From Siphonodentalium dalli (Eukaryota > Mollusca > Scaphopoda > Gadilida > Siphonodentaliidae): a stretch of DNA of 64,000 bases. The notes under the pieces were generated by a model. The model was not told the DNA's origin. It ran no database searches and saw only the letters and a program-made list of their open reading frames with translations. The stretch lies in NCBI GenBank assembly GCA_032622095.1, contig CP136062.1, positions 2,914,001 to 2,978,000 of the forward strand, written 5' to 3'. The translations under genes and the position numbers were made by a program. Positions 10,119-22,929 of this stretch are shown here, piece after piece; the stretch's first letter is position 1, and every line of letters starts with the position of its first letter.

Positions 10119-12130
10119 CAAGTATATTTTATTCAACATTTGTCTTATTTTATTGGTTTTCCTGATTATACTGAAATTTGCAGGTCAAAAACACCAAAAA
10201 GGTAAAACAATAAATATTTCCCACTTGCTCCGCCCTGGATACCTCAGCGTTTTGGAACCCCCATGTGACAAGGATAACTGGAGATAGCGTCAAAATTTCT
10301 ACCATTTCGTGTGACACTACCCTCATCTGGGGGCCGGTCTATGTCCCTAGAGAAATTTACATTGAACAGCCTTTAACGGCTAAAGGAGAGTAATCAGTTC
10401 TATACAAACGGTTGTCAAGGAGCAGTCTGGAGTAAACTACATACCCACATATAAAAAATAGTGGGTCTGACGACCTTTCGTTCAGTTTTCATTTCCCAAA
10501 CCCGGGATTCCTTGTAATTACCGCCAATCAAAACTTAGGTCCAAGAAATGTGTGCCCCAACACAAAAAAAGTAACATGTCACGTGCTCTCGGTGTGGAAA
10601 TTCCGAAGGCTAAATGTTGTTAAAATAGTATCCATGACGTCATGTTATACCGGACGAGAAATTTACAAATCGACAAATAAAGTAGATTGTTGACGAGCGG
10701 TCGAAAGTTTAAAATCAAGAATCACCGGAATTTGGATTGCACGCAACTGTAATTAGGGTACAACTGGCCAATCTTTGACGCTAATAATACGGCTGTGTAA
10801 GGTCGGGAGGGTTTCGGTGGGGTTGGTGGTAGAATTGTGTTGCTCTTCGCTCGTTTTGGCTGCGGTGGTACTACTGCCGGTGCTGGGGAACTGATAGATC
10901 GTTTTGTTTATGTCATTTAACTTTTTTTTAGTTCTGTAGTTGTTTTAGCAGATAGTCCCGACATTCATGTATTTTTGATTCGTGGCCGTTGATTTGTGTT
11001 ATTTTTTGACAACATGGGCGACAAATCGCCTGGCCAATCTAAAAAATAATTCGGTCTGAGTCCAAGTGATCCACATAAATTGACATTTTTTATAATTTCA
11101 AGAAGATCTGTCTTAGTTATTGTACATATTATTTTGGATCCCGGAAGTTAGCTGTTTCGCTTTATTGTCAGTAAAACAATTAACCGCCGAACGAAAAGTC
11201 ACAAACCCTGCAACTTCAAGTGCAACTATTAATTCCGATTCTTAGAATCGGCTTCACAGGGTTGAAGCGGCCATGACGGCACTGGCACGTGACCATGTTT
11301 ACGCCTGTCAATGACAACTAATTTCAGATTTATATTTAGTGCGGTGTGACGTAATTTGGGGGAAGCCCACAACAGTTCAGAAATAAAAGTTGATGGTAAT
11401 GCAATAGACCCAGTATCAGTATGAATCTGAGTGTATGTTTACATAGACTGGTCAAGGAGTACACTAAATAAATTGGGAGCATGGTTTCTCAATCCTTCAA
11501 AACACTAGTAGTATATATGCATTGAATGGGTAAAGTTTAAGAATCAATACTGAAATAATTTTGTATCACGAAGATGCTTGTTGTGTTGCCTAATTAATGG
11601 TCATTGGAACAACATATTAGCTGATTAGTATGTGCATATATGATATCGTTGACATGGAAACAGGTTTTTTCCTGACACATGACCCATAGCCGGGAGTCAT
11701 TGATTGGTGTTTTGTCAATGCAATTATCATGTTTGAAATAAAAGAAATGTACACGCAGTTACTGGTCAACCGTAATTTACAATGGCTTAGAATGGGAGGA
11801 AAACAAACGTTTTCACCAAAATGGTTGCCATGTCAACCATGACAAATTTCCAGTTTGGTATGATAACCAAAATTACTATTCATGTGTTTCAGATGTGTGC
11901 CAAATGTTGCACTTTTACCATAACATGCACAAATTTTCATATATCCGCCCCACTAATAACATCCCATGTATAAGGATGACTGTGGCCCATTTACGTATAC
12001 AAGTTATGAAACCCACAATAACAAGACGCCACACCTACTATACCATCGCTACTGTTTTGTTAGCAGCCAATGGTTGTTCCAGGAATCAAATTTTACATTT
12101 CTAAAAAAGCTACCGATCCAATAAAGCTAC
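10119..12130. other. 2-kb stretch with no gene seen
   Basis: No convincing coding region, RNA gene or repeat was recognised on either strand. The short frame at 11895-12104 has no recognisable features. Confidence 0.5.
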
Positions 12131-12136
12131 ATTAAT

Positions 12137-12570
12137 GTGTGGCCTAGCGGTCTTTTACCCCCCCCCCCCCCCGACATTCCGTCAGAGGATAATAATAATG
12201 AGCCTCGTCAGTGCGTCCGTGTGTGCGTGGGAATGTATGCCCGTACGCCCGTCCGGAACTTTGTCCAAGGCTGCATGTATTCTGTCATTTTAAACTTGGC
12301 ACACATATCAACCTGCATGGGAACCTGCGCACTTGCGATTTTGAGGTCGGTCGGGCTCACTTTGGCGGTTATTGCCCTTTTTCGGCATATAATCGCACAT
12401 CATGGGACGCATTTTTTGTCCGAGTCTGTATGTCGTCATTTTCCAGTCATTTTTTTAAAATCTTGGCACATAACCATAATGGGAAACTTCGCACCTGAGA
12501 CGTTCAGTTCAGTCGAAGTCATTTTGGCAGATATTGCCATTTTTCGACATAGGAATGCTTTACTGTAAAA
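12137..12570. repeat. Interspersed repeat with two diverged ~165-bp units
   Basis: After a poly-C run (about 12157-12173), two similar units follow. Each has ttgtcc, tgtatgt or tgcatgt, tcatttt, cttggcaca, a cgcac(t/c)tg core, ttttggcrgttattgcc and a cgacata or cggcata end. Units lie at about 12260-12395 and 12415-12552. The frames at 12137-12568 and 12211-12498 run across this repeat and are not supported as genes. Confidence 0.5.
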
Positions 12571-12807
12571 TCCTTTTAATTCGTGGGGGTCTGTTATTCG
12601 TTGATTTCGTGCTTTTGCTCAACCACGAAAATCAACAACCAACAAAATAGTCGACTCTTGCGTTGAATGAACAAAAAACCCATATGATATACGAGATGGA
12701 AATAAAGATCGGACATTAAGGTCTGTTTTCTAAAAGCCGTAAAATTTATGTATAGAAAAACAAAGACGAGTTGAAGCGTAATCTTTTTCAATACATTATC
12801 ATTCATT

Positions 12808-13640
12808 CAGAGACGTGGCGACAGGGGGGTTTGGGGGGGGGGTGTCAAAATTTTCAACAGTTGGAAATTTCATACCTGCCAAAACATTAGTTCGAAATTT
12901 CACACCAACAATATGTTGAAAATATTCTTGTAGTTTGATTATAAAACAATTTATTGGGGGGATTTTATTGTTTTAGGACCAATATTTGCATGTGTTCCTA
13001 TTTTGGGTAAACAATTTGGACAGAAATGGTCATAATTTGGAAATTTTCCAACCTTAGGGGGGTGACAGGTTGGAAATTTCAAAACACTTGGAAAGCTTGT
13101 GTCCTGGTCCCTCCCCCGTGGCCAGTCAAAAACTTCTAGTTAATTTAAGAAAACAATATTGTCATACATTTGGTCAACATTGTCATTGGAATTGTCATCA
13201 GTTGGAAATTTTCCAACCTAAGTGGGGATGTAGCGTTTGAAATTTCCAACTGTAGGAAGGCTTGAGGCTAGTCTAGATGCTAGGATTTTGCGATTTTCTT
13301 GTTCAGATTTCAAACTTTTCTCACACCGGGCCGAACAGCCATGGTCGGCACGGTGTGTCCTGGTCTCTTGTCCGTAGCCGTGTGCATTTTTCTGGAATTA
13401 AACCAGTAGGTGTTTTTTGGTGCATTTTTCAGGTTAACATATTTGAACGTTCTCATACCGGGAATATAGAACCATGGCTTATGAATATATAGGAAATTAG
13501 ACCTGAGCATTGAGGTACAAGGGGGGTGCAAATGGAATTATGCTAAATTTGTGTTTGGTCTGATTCTGAATCAAGAGGGGTGGAGTTGGAATTTCCCAAG
13601 GTGGACACCCCCCAACAGAGACCCTCTAGCCACGTCCCTG
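12808..13640. mobile_element. Non-autonomous hAT-like element (CAGGGACGTGGC family), copy 1
   Basis: The ends are CAGAGACGTGGC and the inverse of CAGGGACGTGGC. An exact 8-bp duplication, cattcatt, lies at 12800-12807 and 13641-13648. The interior is rich in ttggaaattttccaac motifs and G/C runs and has no coding potential. An internal near-palindrome around catggtcggc (about 13329-13352) has a counterpart in the copy at 43 kb. The 8-bp duplication and CA...TG ends suggest mobilisation by a hAT transposase. Confidence 0.8.
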
Positions 13641-13959
13641 CATTCATTCACCGAAACGAATTTGATATGCTACATCATCTGATATCGGCTATCATAGTTT
13701 GCATAACAATGCTCAATGCATTGGTTTCTTTGAAAGGCTATTTGTTTACCAGTAACGACATGCAGACTGCATAATACAATAAATACCTACTTGGCCAAAG
13801 TTTGAAATGAAGCTGGTAGGTATTATGGTGATGATTACGTGATGTGCTTTCAGCGCAGGAATACTTTGGGGTCTAATTTCACAGTAGTACACACATACTT
13901 TTTGTCATGCAGCTGCTATTGTAGGACCTGTTGATGTGCATTAAAATGATAGCTGCTCC

Positions 13960-14240
13960 ACGAATTCATGTACCAGCGAAAAAAGGGAGATAACTCCACC
14001 AAAGAAAGTCACACAGACGTCATAATTGCAAGTGCACAGGTTCCCATGGTACTAAGTATCTGTTCCAAGTTTTAAAAAATTGACCTAAAATAATAAATGC
14101 TGGGAAAGTTTCACAGAAAATGATAAATAAAAACAACTGAGAAAAACTCAGGACAAATTTGTGTCCACGGACGACGGACGGACGACGGATAGACGGTCAA
14201 GCTGATCCCAGTATACAACCACAACCTTCTGTCGAGTTCT
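13960..14240. repeat. Interspersed repeat with gggagataactcc start and (ACGG)n-rich end
   Basis: It starts near aaaagggagataactccacc (13979), passes through an AT-rich middle, and ends in a cgacggacggacgacgga tract and a segment leading to cccagtatacaacc. I associate this organisation with a common molluscan repeat, but I cannot name the family. Confidence 0.4.
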
Positions 14241-14244
14241 GGGC

Positions 14245-15385
14245 TATTCAGAGACCCGGATTCCAGTTTTCACTCATTAATTATTAAAAACGTATTGCCG
14301 TGGTAACATCAGAACCTGCCTACACGTGTCCACTAGCACATTATTATATTTATTAATTATATCAAAAACATAAACTATAATTTGATAACACTGGGAATTG
14401 CTATAAGAAATGTCTGCATTAATGTTTACTACATTGTAAGTGGTGATTCCACAATTCTCTCATGTTTCACACAAAACAGCATTTTTTTTTATTCGAAAAT
14501 ATAATCCCAGAAAATTGACGTACCCGATAATTATCTTATGGTAGGTGAACATGATCACACTTTGTTATTTACTTAACTGGATTCCATTTGTGACTGGTTT
14601 CACTCACGAAAAAGCCTATTTTACCCCAAAATCAGAAATCGCTCAATATTTCACAAGAAGGCAACACCGGCATGTTATCTGCTGTACCAATATGAAACTT
14701 TTTATACATAACTAATCTTGTTACTCTTCCACATGCTTCAATTCGAATAAGTGCCGATTCCGGCCCCGCTAATACATGTGTAGGGCCTATATATATAATT
14801 ACAAGTAAAGGGGATGCTACTCAGAGTACTCAAGTCCAGTTTTTACTGATTTTATTAATTCAAATCAGATTACCCTGGTAACTATAGAACCTGCCTTATT
14901 CCAAAACTGCCTTGTTAATTTATTATCTACATCTAAAACTTAATTTTTTAACATTGAAACTGGGATTTTTTTTGTAAAATGGAATGAATTAATGATGCAT
15001 ATCTTGTTGTGGTAGATTCCAGAATTATCTATTTTGTTCACAAAAAAGCGATATTTACCCCAAAAACAAACCCTAGAACATTGACATACTCCAAAATACT
15101 TTTACAAAATGTGAGCATGTCCAACCTCTATTGTTTATTGGTGTTTGCATAACAAAATAGATGTAAATGTTATTTAGGGAGCTGGATTCCATTGTTCACT
15201 GATTTGTTTCACGAAAAAGCCTATTTTACCCCAAAATAAGAACTTGTACAACACTACACGAAAAGGCAACACCGGCATGTTAGCCGCTGTATCAATACGG
15301 ACATTTTGATATATAATTCAGTTTGTTACTCTTACACTTGGTTGAACTCGAAAAATAACGCCCAATTCTGGTCCCAGCTGCTCCA
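14245..15385. repeat. Diverged tandem duplication of a ~570-bp unit
   Basis: Two successive blocks (about 14245-14775 and 14815-15370) share, in order, a ttccagttttcact / gtccagtttttact start, ggtaac..agaacctgcct, cacgaaaaagcctattttacccc, ggcaacaccggcatgtta and ttgttactctt. Identity is clearly well below 90 percent, so the duplication is old. No coding potential. Confidence 0.6.
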
Positions 15386-15474
15386 CTATAGGTCTCCTGT
15401 TTGACATCATCTGGGCGGTGGCCATTTTGGATCTGTAAGGAATGGGTATCCACCATACAACACGCTTTATTTGA

Positions 15475-15872
15475 CCAAATGTAGTAAAAATTCCAACTGA
15501 TGACAATTCCAATGGCAATGTTAACCAGTTGTAGGACAATATGTTTTTCTTAAATTAACTAGTAGTTTTTGACTGGCCATGGGGAGGGACCAGGACACAA
15601 TCTTTCCAAGTGTTGGAAATTTCCAACCTGATACCCGCCCCATAAGGTTGGAAAACTTCCAGCTGATGGCCATTCCAGCCCAAAATTTTGATAAAAAGTA
15701 GGAAATTATGCAAATATTGGTCCGAAAACAATACCCCCGCCAATATAATGTTTGAAAATCAAACTACAAGATCATTTTCAACCTATTGTTGGTTTGGAAA
15801 TTACAACTAATGTTGTGTCAGGTATGAAATTTCCAACTATTGACAAATTTGACCAAAGTTGCCACGTCCCTG
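15475..15872. mobile_element. CAGGGACGTGGC family, truncated copy
   Basis: The right end (gccacgtccctg, ending at 15872) and the body (ggaaatttccaacctgatac, ccagttgtaggacaatatg) match the element at 12808-13640. The other end is missing, so it is a truncated fossil of the same non-autonomous family. Confidence 0.6.
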
Positions 15873-16635
15873 TCCGTGTTCAATATTCGAAATACACGGG
15901 TTGAAATGACAACGAACGCTAAAACACATTCGCCAAGCCCGAGTAACAATTAATCAAAACAGATTTGTCTGTCACAATGCTTCGGCGTTGACCGTGATGT
16001 GTAGCGGACACGATGTATACTCACACGAACTAATACCGTTTTCTTTCTGTGTGCATTTCTATATCAACCCGTTTACACTAGTCTGCGTGTAGATCTGTGT
16101 ACAGTTATATAGCAATGTAAATGCACCCTTAGTCATCAATCTAGATATTAGGAAAAGAAGATATGTAGGAACATAATATAATTTAGAGGGTGAAAACGTC
16201 GTTTGCACAAAGGTACCGCAGTCTTAAAAGGCGAAAATACTTGAATATCCGAAGAAAGTAGTAGCATTTCTCCGAAGAAAGGCAAATCCTCGAGTACAGA
16301 CTTACACACTGTGTGATATAGGCACTTGTAGTGGTTTCAAGACATATTATGTACTTATTCGGGTGCTTGTAACTGATAAGTTAGTATTCAGGTGCTATGC
16401 CAACTGCAGGAATATGTAGCATTCTACTAACATCACCGAAAATTTTAAGCAAATCGACCGTACCACTCCATAGAAAACATTGTCTGAACCACAGGTATTA
16501 GGCCAAAACAAAAATTGGCAAAACAAAATAAATACAAAAATATAAAGGTTAGTATCAAGGCTGATAGTGAAAATAGGAGGTAAAAATCATCCTCACAAAC
16601 GAAAAATTTGTTTATCAAATTGATCTGGAATTCTA
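15873..16635. other. No gene seen
   Basis: Mixed AT-rich sequence. The minus-strand frame at 16445-16639 is hydrophobic but has no recognisable family and overlaps the start of the next element. Confidence 0.4.
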
Positions 16636-18661
16636 GCATTATGTGCCCAAGTAATCATATTTTTTGTTTAAGCTTAGCTTTCCGCCGTACTTTAAACAAG
16701 TGAGCATAGAAAATAATTCGAAGTTGTCAATGATATTTATTTTTTGGTTCCCGAAACGTCCGTCCAATGAAATATCAAAAAATCAAATAATCCAACCGGT
16801 AATCACCGAAATCTATACTATTATCATCAAACTAAATAGCCATATTGTCAAACAGACGTTGTTTCATGAAGTACAGCTAATTTGGGGTGGTACTCAACAT
16901 ACATCGAGTTTAATAACGATTTATGCAGGGGGGGGGGGCGTGAAAAAATTTACACATACAAGGCCCAAAAAAAGAATTACAGCCCTTTTGCTACCCACCC
17001 ACCCTTTTTGTGCAAACAAAATATTTTTTTTCCGCCTGATTTTTTTGGACCCACCCCCTAAAATAAGACAAAATGCATTTTAAATCTATTCAAGACCATA
17101 TCAAACAGAATCAGACGTAAGTTTTAAATTGGTCCGTTTCTGGCAGATTCCAAGTGTTCAAACAATTGAAAAACTATCAACGGTTATGATGTTGTTTTCG
17201 ACATTGAAAAATACATTTTTAAATAAAAAAATGTTTTATTCTACAGTATGCACATATATTGTGATGCAATATTTATAGTGCCAATAAGCCAACATTGTGT
17301 TTAATTTTTACATAAATAGTCCAGTTACTAATTAATGACTTCTTCACTGTTGCTCCCAAAAAGGTGCCACCAACCATCATATCAGAACACCTTATAGCCA
17401 TACCTGCAATGACAGTTATATAGTATATAAGTATCACTCTTTGGAGCTAAATAAACAGGCTGGCATGTTTATTTTTTTAATTTTAGGTATTATGTTAGCC
17501 AGCACTCTGCAGCACTAGTATTATTTGGTCATTAGACATGCCAAAGTGAAAATGCCAGCACTATCAGGCACTATTCAATATTAAGTTTAGGTGAAATGCA
17601 AACCAGCACTCCTATTCAGTCATCACTTTTATTTGGCACCAGAGAGTGCTTTATCTTATACCTACATATGTTATTAAGTGTTGGTTAAGGTCATAATCTA
17701 TGTGAGAACACATTTATTAGTGAAAACAACTTAAAACAATGTCCATAATGTGGGTTGAAAAAAATTTGCACAAACAATTTTTTTCAGGCCTCTGAGATGC
17801 ACCCACCCCGCCCGGTGTAGGTATGATTTTGGAAGATCTCCCCTGTATTACTTATGTCTTATAGCTACCCTGTTCCTAAGTGTCTGTAAAGGCCATAACC
17901 TGCCTTAGAACACAATTATTAATGAAGATATTTGAAAACAACTTAAAACAAGGGGAAAAATGTGAATAGAAAAAAAATTGCACGAACTCATTTTTCGGGC
18001 CTCTTCGGACCCACCCACCCTGGTCCTGTATGATACAACTTTTGTGCGCCCCCCCCCCCCTGATTTATGTCCTTTTTTTTCGTTTGTTAAACATATTTCT
18101 TTTCGCGGGAGGCCATTTTGCAAAACTGAAAGCGAAACTAACTTGAACTTTATTAAATTAATTTTAATATCTCTTTTAATTGATATCCGGCATTCTTAAT
18201 GACAAAAATCATGCGGTGGATATATAATACCCACTAGATAAGGAATTAGATAAAACTTTTTTTTTTATCGATGTAAAATTATTTTATTTTGGAGTCATTT
18301 ACTGCAGCGTTTATCGAGTTTGTTTCGCACTTTCAAAATGGCCTCCCGCGAAAAGAATCATGTATAGCTGACGGAAAAAAAGACAAAATTCGTTATTAAA
18401 CTCGATGTATGTTGAGTACCACACCCAAATTAGATGTCCGTGAAACAATATCTGTTTAACAATGGGGCTATTTAGTTTGATGATTAGAGTATAGATTTCG
18501 GTTATTTAGGGTTGGATTGTATTTATCATTGGACGGACGTTTCGGGAACCAACCAAATAAATTTGATTAACAACTTTAAATGTTTTTCTATGTTCACTAA
18601 TCTCAAATACGACGGCAAACCAAACTTTTTTGAAAACTATGATTATTTGGTCACATAGTGC
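16636..18661. mobile_element. 2.0-kb foldback element with ~290-bp inverted arms
   Basis: The left arm (16636-16925) and right arm (18370-18661) are inverted copies. They share GCAYTATGTGNCCAARTAATCATA termini, then the cgtccgtccaatg / cattggacggacg and ggtactcaacatacatcgag / ctcgatgtatgttgagtacc segments. The interior holds two diverged ~165-bp units (17640-17815; 17850-18010) plus cccacccaccc and poly-C tracts. No transposase. Target duplication unclear. Confidence 0.65.
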
Positions 18662-19060
18662 TGCAATTACAGATCAATCAAAAAATAAAATGTTGCTTTT
18701 GCAGAGAAAAATGCTGACCTCTATTAAAAATGAGATAGATACCTTTCCGAGATTTTTATTAAATTAAAAAATAAATTGTGCCTAAATTAAATACCTGTGG
18801 TCTGAACTACGCTAAATTGTATATATTACTACTCGAATCGGGACGCTTCTATCGGCGATAAACTAACGAAAATGATTTCGCCATCGGCAGTCACTGCATT
18901 TAATTAATATATAAGAATGTCAGTGTGTTGTCAATTTAGATATAATATTTGTAAAAAATAACTACGTACTTTGAACAAGATTATTCCCCATTTATATTTG
19001 ATCACCCTACAGGAGTGTTTCACATGACTTTAAATGTGAAATAACTAACGGGTTTGTAAC
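18662..19060. other. No gene seen
   Basis: AT-rich sequence without recognisable coding regions or repeats. Confidence 0.4.
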
Positions 19061-19061
19061 A

Positions 19062-20090
19062 CCATCGTCACCGAGAATACCGTGCAAATACAGATAAACT
19101 TTGTTCTCGTGTGTCGTATTGATGACTCTCCCGTAACGATATGTCGCCTGTTGCAACCACTGTTATGTAAACATTACTGTTAAATTGAAAATAATTTTAT
19201 CAGCAAACAGCGCCAAAGGTTTAATTTGAATACCTGTCTTTTCTTGAACACTTTTCATTCCTCCGATCATCTGTAATGTAACCTTCATTATTTGATGCTG
19301 AAACATTAAAGACCCTGTGCCAATGCATTATCTTAGATATGCGAGTCGACCTTAGATCGCCTCGCCTATATAAGAGAATGCATTGGCCTAACAATTAATT
19401 ATCGTTATTTATCAATTTTTCTTACATTCTTTAACAATTGTTATAATTTTTATATTTGTTTCTTACATTCTATAACAACATTTATTTTAATTTCTTATAT
19501 TCTTTAACACATTTATCATCTGTAATGTATGCCTTCATGATTTGATCAGCATTTGGCGGTCACTAAGAATACAAGGCATAGACAGATAAACTTTGTTCTC
19601 ATGTGTCGTATTGGTGACTCTCGCATGTTGCAACCACTGTTATGTAAACATTACTCTTAAAGTTAATATAATTCTATCAACAAATAGCGCCAAGGGTAAT
19701 TGCAAATTGAATGTTTAAGTTGAAAACCTGTCTTTTCTGGAGCACATTTCATTGCATGGAAAATCAAACTAATGAAACATTTAGTTAACCCTTCATGACG
19801 GGAGCTGCGCTGGTGAGACATGAAAGCCCCTGTCGCCTCGCATATATAAGAGAATTCATTGGCCTAACAATTAATGATCGTTATATATCAATTGTTCTTA
19901 CATTCTTTAACAATTTGTATCATTTTTATATTTTTTTCTTACATGCTTTAACAAATTTTATATTTTCTTATAATATTTTCTTACATTCTATAACAATATT
20001 TATCATTTTTTCTTTAACAAATTTATCATCTGTAATATATATAATAATATGTAATAATACATTCATGATTTGATCAGCATTTGATAAACT
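19062..20090. repeat. Two copies of an AT-rich module carrying a hairpin
   Basis: Module 1 (about 19070-19445) and module 2 (about 19555-19905) share cagataaactttgttctcrtgtgtcgtatt, gttgcaaccactgttatgtaaacatta, agcgccaa and cctaacaattaat(t/g)atcgtta, followed by ttcttacattctttaaca repeats. Module 2 has lost half of the hairpin. It also contains one unit (tcatgacgggagctgcgctggtg, 19791-19814) of the 37-bp minisatellite found at 58 kb. Confidence 0.55.
19320..19386. repeat. 67-bp palindromic hairpin
   Basis: CCAATGCATTatctta... pairs with ...tataagagAATGCATTGG around a short centre containing gcgagtcgacc and gcctcgc. It is related to the two hairpins inside the TIR element at 45.4-45.8 kb. Confidence 0.6.
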
Positions 20091-20756
20091 ATTTGTTTAT
20101 AAAATGGCTGGCATGTAACAGTAATGTTTACGCAGCAAATTTTGACTTGTCACTGTCATTCCGGAGGTCTATGTGCGATTTGGGCTGACCCTGTAAGAGT
20201 TGTCACTTGGACAGACACCCACGAACACGGCCATGGTCAAATGGTTCTGCTAATGTGCAATGATGCTGGTGGGTCCTGCTGAATAGGGCAAACAGATGCT
20301 GTTAAGAAAAAGTACTGTTAATTTGTACAAAGTTTTCATTTTCGCGGTGTCCATCTAATCTGAACATATCGAGGAAAAGCCATTATGTGAATCAAACATT
20401 CAAAAACAGATTAGCCAAATATCGCGAAAAACACAACTTTATCATATATAACGGTACTTATTATTAGCAACATCAGTTTAATCTACCAGTAGTATAGAAA
20501 ATCAGCAGGACCCCAACTCCATAGCAGACTAGCTGGACCACGTGACCAGGGGTGGTACATATATACACAGAACGACACGATGTGTAAATGGGTTTTTCGA
20601 TGTATACGGCATGTCGTTCTGTGTTTATTACACGCTTCGCGTCCTAGAATCCGTGCATTAAACATACAGGCTTAGAAGGTTTATTTGGGCACAGAGAGGG
20701 CGTGTTTTGTCATGTGTGGTGGTGCTTTTATTTTATAGATCCGGTTTCATGGTTGA
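20091..20756. other. No gene seen
   Basis: No coding evidence. The short inverted pair cagaacgacacgatgt (20569) / acggcatgtcgttctg (20607) is the only structure noted. Confidence 0.4.
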
Positions 20757-20790
20757 GGCGAACGTCATGTACGTCATGTTACGTCAACGA
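20757..20790 (+). promoter_or_regulatory. Cluster of three ACGTCA (CRE-like) sites
   Basis: ACGTCA occurs at 20762, 20771 and 20781, spaced 9-10 bp, about 120-150 bp upstream of the ATG at 20909. ACGTCA is the half-site core bound by CREB/ATF bZIP factors. The position fits a proximal promoter of the gene starting at 20909, but no TATA box or start site was identified. Confidence 0.4.
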
Positions 20791-20908
20791 GATGCGTATG
20801 GAACGTACGTTACATACGTATATGTAAATATGGAACAGCAATAATACTGTATTTCTCGGAACAAGCGTGTAATCAAATGGTTAACCTACAAACATATTTC
20901 CAGACACC

Positions 20909-21055
20909 ATGGCGCAGAAACGTCTTCTTTGGGCGATCGTCTTGGCAATCTTGGCTGTCGCGCTGGTAGTTCACCTTTCATCGATTAGAAAAGACATTGT
21001 ACATATACTGCCGTTGCCGGGAGATAACCTGTCTAGGATGCTGCCTTGTATGGAG
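20909..21055 (+). CDS. First exon of a membrane-anchored protein, probably the methyltransferase gene
   Basis: The ATG has an excellent start context (gacaccATGG). It encodes a short basic N-terminus (MAQKR), a single hydrophobic segment at residues 6-24 (LLWAIVLAILAVALVVHLS) and a short stem ending LPCME. This is a type II signal-anchor layout. The frame stays open to 21151, but GAG|GTGGGA at 21055/21056 is a usable donor leaving a phase 0 edge. That matches the phase 0 acceptor of the methyltransferase exon at 40577. Invertebrate proteins of that methyltransferase family often have such an N-terminal anchor, so a shared gene is plausible. Other exons between them cannot be excluded, and transcript data would settle it. 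Confidence 0.5.
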
Positions 21056-21955
21056 GTGGGACAAACGATGCAACAAGAGATACACTGTCTAGAATGGCGA
21101 ACAGAATCCAACACAACGCTGCCAAACTTCGATGCCAATTGGAAAAATTAACAAAAAAGGTAATTAAGGTTTAACCAAACCACTCCAATATGGACTCTGA
21201 TAACAAGTTGGATAAATTTTTAAATAAAAACAAAAATGGCACCAACTTTACAGAAATTGGAAACATGTGATAATTTCTTCACAATTTAACTTGATTGATG
21301 TATTGCACAAGTCACATAACAGTGAAACAAGCAAAATATATATACACTATGTACACAACTTTGGATATCACATTCACCATTGTTCATTTCATATACACAT
21401 CGTTGCCTGAGAACTATAATGTCGTAAGTCCATTTTTCCATTTCCCGAGAAAACGAGTTTGAAATTTCGGATGGTCTGTTTCCGGATATAAACAGTTTGC
21501 ACATATTGGAAATCGTGACCATATGATGGAAAACATCAATATATACACTAGTGTGGAAAATCGTGACTAATTATTCGCACGTTTACGATTAAATGACGAA
21601 AACGTGTTTGGAGATACGACATTCTGCGCAAATAACAGCTGTCACGATTCCGGATTATAATGTCGAAGGAGATACGACACTCTTGCATACATATGCATAT
21701 ATATGGTATGTGTGCAATACTGTCTGTAATATAATACTCACAATTTGTCATTGTATATGTACGCAATAAACAATGGACTCAATGTGCATGGTTATGGATT
21801 TTGAATACCTAAATATATATAGAGATAGAGTATTTCGTTAGTCAAACGCGCCCCGCGCCCAGCCGCGATCTGGTACCGTACATATATACGCGCGTTCACA
21901 TACGTTACTCTATCGAACTATATTGAGTATATGGCCAAACTATTTAATACGGGTA
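21056..21955. other. No gene seen
   Basis: This is the presumed start of the long intron. It is AT-rich with short minus-strand frames (21286-21522, 21548-21766) that have no recognisable family. Confidence 0.4.
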
Positions 21956-21959
21956 CGTA

Positions 21960-22920
21960 GCACCTCATATGGGGTTTGTTTTTTTTTGGAGGGGGGGTCC
22001 TTATGTTTAAACAGGGATGTGTCAACTGAAATGTGCATGGCTCTATGTTGGGGGGGGGGGCAATGTCTTATATTACATTGATAAATAATCGGAAATGAAG
22101 ACTTTGTTGGGTAGGAACACTTCTATTTATCACAGATATGTGTGTGTGGGTGGGGCGCTCTAGTGTTTATTCAGGGATGACTAAATTATCAGATCAGATT
22201 AATAAAACGGGTACACTGTGCGCCGGGGTACTGTTTTCTATACGTGGATAGCCACCGCAAATGGCTATTTTGTGTTGGGGCATACTCATGTTTGATACAA
22301 GGACTCATTAGCGGTAATGGTTTATCTGGGGCTACATATATTTAATGCAGTGTTGTATTACTGGAAATGGGGGCACTTATTGGGGGGGGGGTAGCAATTT
22401 CGTTCGACACGAGAGTGAATACTTGAAATGAAGCCTGTGTTTTGAATGGGAGCGCTTCTATTTCATGCAGGGATGTATACTTCGGTATATGACCGCGGCT
22501 TTTTAATACAGGGATGATAGTACCATAATTGTGGTTCGGTTGGGGGGCATACTTATGTTTAATGAAGAGATGTGTCTCCGGAAATGGGGGTCTATGTGGG
22601 GGATACATTCTATTACATTGATAAATAATTAGAAATGAAGTGTTTTGGGCAGGAACGTTTCTATTTAATACAGGGCTGTGTGTTTGTGGGGGGCGAACAA
22701 CTGTTTAATGCAGGGGTGTATCAAAGTGGGGACCCTGTGTATGGGGCTACTGCTTTTAATACAGGGGTATTTGCCAGAAATTGCTACTTTGCATTGGGGC
22801 ATACTTATGTTGCACACAAGGACCGAAAATGGAGTCTGTATGGGCTTACTTCTAATTAAGGCAGTGGTGTGATAACGGAAATACGGGCTCAATGTTGGGG
22901 TGCATGGCAATGCCTTTTAC
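21960..22920. repeat. Degenerate G-rich minisatellite (~55-60-bp units)
   Basis: Diverged units contain cttatgttta, atncagggatgtgt, ggaaatg and ggggg runs (22041, 22381). Near-identical longer stretches (ttacattgataaataat at 22072 and 22613) show higher-order copying. Overlapping frames on both strands (22342-22608 minus; 22635-22910) are repeat artefacts. Confidence 0.5.
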
Positions 22921-22929
22921 TGCATGGAT

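Noticed and set aside
10021-10287. 88-aa membrane protein
   Set aside because: The frame crosses the end of the CAGTGTTC element and its target duplication, and the N-terminus is translated subterminal repeats.
12137-12568. 143-aa frame after the poly-C run
   Set aside because: It spans two diverged repeat units. The parallel frame at 12211 is equally long, so coding is unlikely.
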